A DNA stretch of 64,000 bases from JBFMGS01 sp040752635 (GTDB lineage: Bacteria; Bacillota; SHA-98; UBA4971), in NCBI GenBank assembly GCA_040752635.1, contig JBFMGS010000002.1:1-64000 (forward strand). The letters run 5' to 3'. The translations under genes were made by a program, and so were the position numbers. Positions 62,420 through 64,000 of the stretch are shown here, piece by piece; positions within the stretch are counted from its first letter, which is position 1; the number at the start of each line of letters is the position of its first letter. Below the pieces are notes generated by a model. The model was not told the DNA's origin, searched no databases, and was given only the letters and a program-made list of their open reading frames with translations.

Positions 62420-62439
62420 CGCAACCGGAATTCACGCCT

Positions 62440-62469
62440 ATTGTACCTTATTCTATTTCGCAGTGTCAA
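62440..62469 (-). promoter_or_regulatory. sigma-A promoter of rny
   Basis: Perfect -35 TTGACA (62469-62464), an 18-base spacer and -10 TACAAT (62445-62440) on the minus strand. A nine-base direct repeat AGCACGTAA (62478-62486 and 62492-62500) lies just upstream. Confidence 0.78.
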
Positions 62470-62656
62470 GCAATCCCAGCACGTAAACCCTAGCACGTAA
62501 TGCAATCCTGACTTGGTAGCCAGAAATCCACACCACTTTCAACAGTGCGGACCCTTGACCTCTGACAAAGTGGAGACATTCCTGAGCCCAGGCTGCCTCG
62601 CTCACGCCCTACTTCCAAGGCGCCACGCATAAGCTCGCGCCTGCACTGGACCTGCC
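62470..62656. other. intergenic DNA between recX and the rny promoter
   Basis: It holds the AGCACGTAA direct repeat and the AATCCACACCACTTT motif (62525-62539) shared in reverse orientation with 32683-32697. No gene or T-run terminator for recX was seen. Confidence 0.5.
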
Positions 62657-63193
62657 TTACCCCCCGCCCAGCACTTCTCGTATGACTCTCTCGGCCACAT
62701 CAGAGGAGAATCCGCGCCTGGCCAGAAAACCGTATAGCCTTCTCTTTGATGCAGGCTCGTCAGATGACTCTCTTCGCGCAACCCACTCGCGCGCGAGGGC
62801 AAGCGCAGTCTCACTTTCCCCCGTTCCTTCAAACGCCTGCCTTACGGCGTCCGCCGCAAGTTCCCTGGGGATACCGCGCCGCTCGAGCTCGATTCGTATG
62901 CGGACAGGCCCGAACTTCTGGTAGGTTGCACGCGTCTCTGCGAAATGACGTGCATACTTTGCGTCATCCAGGTAGCCGAGGGATTTCATCTCCTCGAGCA
63001 CCCCCAGGACGACGTCCTCCGCGAAGCCCTTCGATCGCATTTTCCTAGAAAGCTCTTCAGTCGTCCTGTCACGCATCTCGAGCAGCCGCAGGACATAGGT
63101 TCTCGCTTTTTGGACCGTTTCCGGCGTCCGTGTTCGAACAGTGTCGTCGTCTCTTGGATATTCCCGACCCGTTTTCACCGCATGCCCCACCAC
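62657..63193 (-). CDS. recX: regulatory protein RecX
   Basis: 178 residues of three-helix repeats: VLRLLEMRDRTTEELSRKMR, GYLDDAKYARHFAETRATYQ followed by KFGPVRIRIELERRGIPREL, and KRRLYGFLARRGFSSDVAERVIREVL. It inhibits RecA filament growth and lies directly downstream of recA. GTG start with AAGGAAG upstream. Confidence 0.93.
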   Translation of the reverse strand: MVGHAVKTGREYPRDDDTVRTRTPETVQKARTYVLRLLEMRDRTTEELSRKMRSKGFAEDVVLGVLEEMKSLGYLDDAKYARHFAETRATYQKFGPVRIRIELERRGIPRELAADAVRQAFEGTGESETALALAREWVARRESSDEPASKRRLYGFLARRGFSSDVAERVIREVLGGG

Positions 63194-63344
63194 GTTACTG
63201 CTTCCTTATGCCTTCATTACCACATTATTGGTCATTTCCGCAGGCGACATGCCTCCTCTCTCAGGGGCCATAGCATAGACGTTCTTGTCATGCTCGCAAA
63301 CTCCTTCCTGCATGTGCACGGCTGTTCGCTGGTAGCACCCCGTA

Positions 63345-63375
63345 CACAACAAAGGGAAGGTGGTTGTCCTTCCCT
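63345..63375 (-). terminator. probable terminator after recA
   Basis: Minus-strand AGGGAAGG and CCTTCCCTT pair around a seven-base loop and are followed by TGTTGTG. A GC-rich inverted repeat (CCCGGG pair) lies just before it. The T-run is weak, so partial read-through into recX is likely. Confidence 0.55.
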
Positions 63376-63418
63376 GGAACCCCGGGCAGCCCCGGGTTGA
63401 AAGAAGTCGCGTCGCATG

Positions 63419-64000
63419 TCAGTTTGGCTCTCCCTCGGCTGAGGTTGCCGCAGCCAACTGGGGAAGCCGGAGCCCCGCGAGCTGCCGGATCTTCCTTTCT
63501 ACCTCCGCGGCGACGTCTGGGTTCTCCCTCAGAAACTCCCTGGCGTTCTCCCTGCCCTGACCAAGTTTCAGGTCACCGTATGAGTACCAGGTGCCGCTTT
63601 TCACTATTATGTCGTTCACCTCGCCCAGGTCGAGAATGGTTCCCTCCCGGGAGATCCCTTGCCCGTATATGATGTCGAATTCCGCCTCCCGGAAAGGTGG
63701 GGCAATCTTGTTCTTGACGACCTTGGCCCTGGTGCGGCTGCCTATCATCTGCTGGCCCTGCTTGAGCACCTCAACTCTCTTGACCTCAAGCCGTATGGTG
63801 GCATAGAACTTGAGAGCGCGGCCGCCCGGCGTGACCTCGGGGTTTCCGAACATGACCCCGACCTTCTCACGTATCTGGTTGATGAATATTGCGCATGTAC
63901 GTGACTTGCCTATGGCAGCGGTGAGTTTGCGTAGCGCCTGTGACATGAGCCTCGCCTGAAGCCCGACGTGAGGATCGCCCATCTCACCTTCGATCTCCGC
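63419..64000 (-). CDS. recA: recombinase RecA, 5' part outside window
   Basis: The C-terminal 193 residues: [39 protein letters not shown] and the L2/ATPase stretch [17 protein letters not shown] are unmistakable, as are [20 protein letters not shown] and [20 protein letters not shown]. The frame is open to the window edge and continues upstream as AEIEGE. The C-terminus is short and not strongly acidic. Confidence 0.97.
   Translation of the reverse strand, partial: AEIEGEMGDPHVGLQARLMSQALRKLTAAIGKSRTCAIFINQIREKVGVMFGNPEVTPGGRALKFYATIRLEVKRVEVLKQGQQMIGSRTRAKVVKNKIAPPFREAEFDIIYGQGISREGTILDLGEVNDIIVKSGTWYSYGDLKLGQGRENAREFLRENPDVAAEVERKIRQLAGLRLPQLAAATSAEGEPN

Overview
The window looks like part of a draft or metagenome-assembled chromosome of a high-GC, endospore-forming member of the Bacillota (Firmicutes). 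Sporulation genes are sigE with spoIIGA, sigG with spoIIR, spoVS, a SpoVD-type PBP carrying PASTA domains, and ylmC/ymxH. MurE has the DNPR signature of meso-diaminopimelate peptidoglycan. GTG and TTG starts behind strong purine-rich Shine-Dalgarno (SD) sites are very common. Two runs of exactly 100 N (12518-12617 and 58832-58931) are scaffold gaps. They interrupt purD and the 3' end of spoVS.

Layout. (1) 1-6983, minus strand: a lysine fermentation operon transcribed kdd, kamA, kamB-like, kamD, kamE, kal, kce, with kce leaving the window. It covers L-lysine to beta-lysine, 3,5-diaminohexanoate, 3-keto-5-aminohexanoate, then cleavage and deamination of 3-aminobutyryl-CoA. (2) 7775-12064, plus strand: a LacI-type regulator, an L-fucose/L-arabinose isomerase family protein and a ribulokinase-like FGGY kinase, a small pentose or deoxysugar catabolic unit with no transporter here. 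(3) 12131-22998, minus strand: a purine operon purE-C-S-Q-L-(FM)-N-H-D. Its leader has a clear sigma-A promoter, a ykkC-class (probably PRPP) riboswitch and an overlapping 21-bp terminator hairpin. purF and purM form one continuous open reading frame. purK and purB are absent. (4) 23141-32418, minus strand: a decayed sugar-ABC permease remnant, rluD, lgt, lspA, a DksA/TraR-like protein, DUF5665, DUF167, a TM1266-like protein, a shortened YlmH-like S4 protein, sepF, yggS, an HlyD-like membrane protein, pgeF and nrdR. (5) 32907-34938, plus strand: sigG, spoIIR, ylmC. (6) 35029-57841, minus strand: a radical SAM/regulator pair, then sigE, spoIIGA and a long dcw cluster from mraZ to ftsZ. The dcw cluster lacks murD. 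(7) 58134-64000, minus strand: a GNAT acetyltransferase, spoVS, ymdB, an unrecognised conserved-looking protein, rny, recX and the 3' part of recA.

Regulatory and repetitive DNA stands out. There is a ten-base-period MraZ-type operator over the mraZ start and a structured rny leader behind a consensus-like promoter. At least three, perhaps four, intergenic copies of an inverted-repeat element occur (21277, 31674, 32594, 34940). A second intergenic motif is shared between 32683 and 62525. I see no rRNA, tRNA, CRISPR array, intact insertion sequence or prophage.
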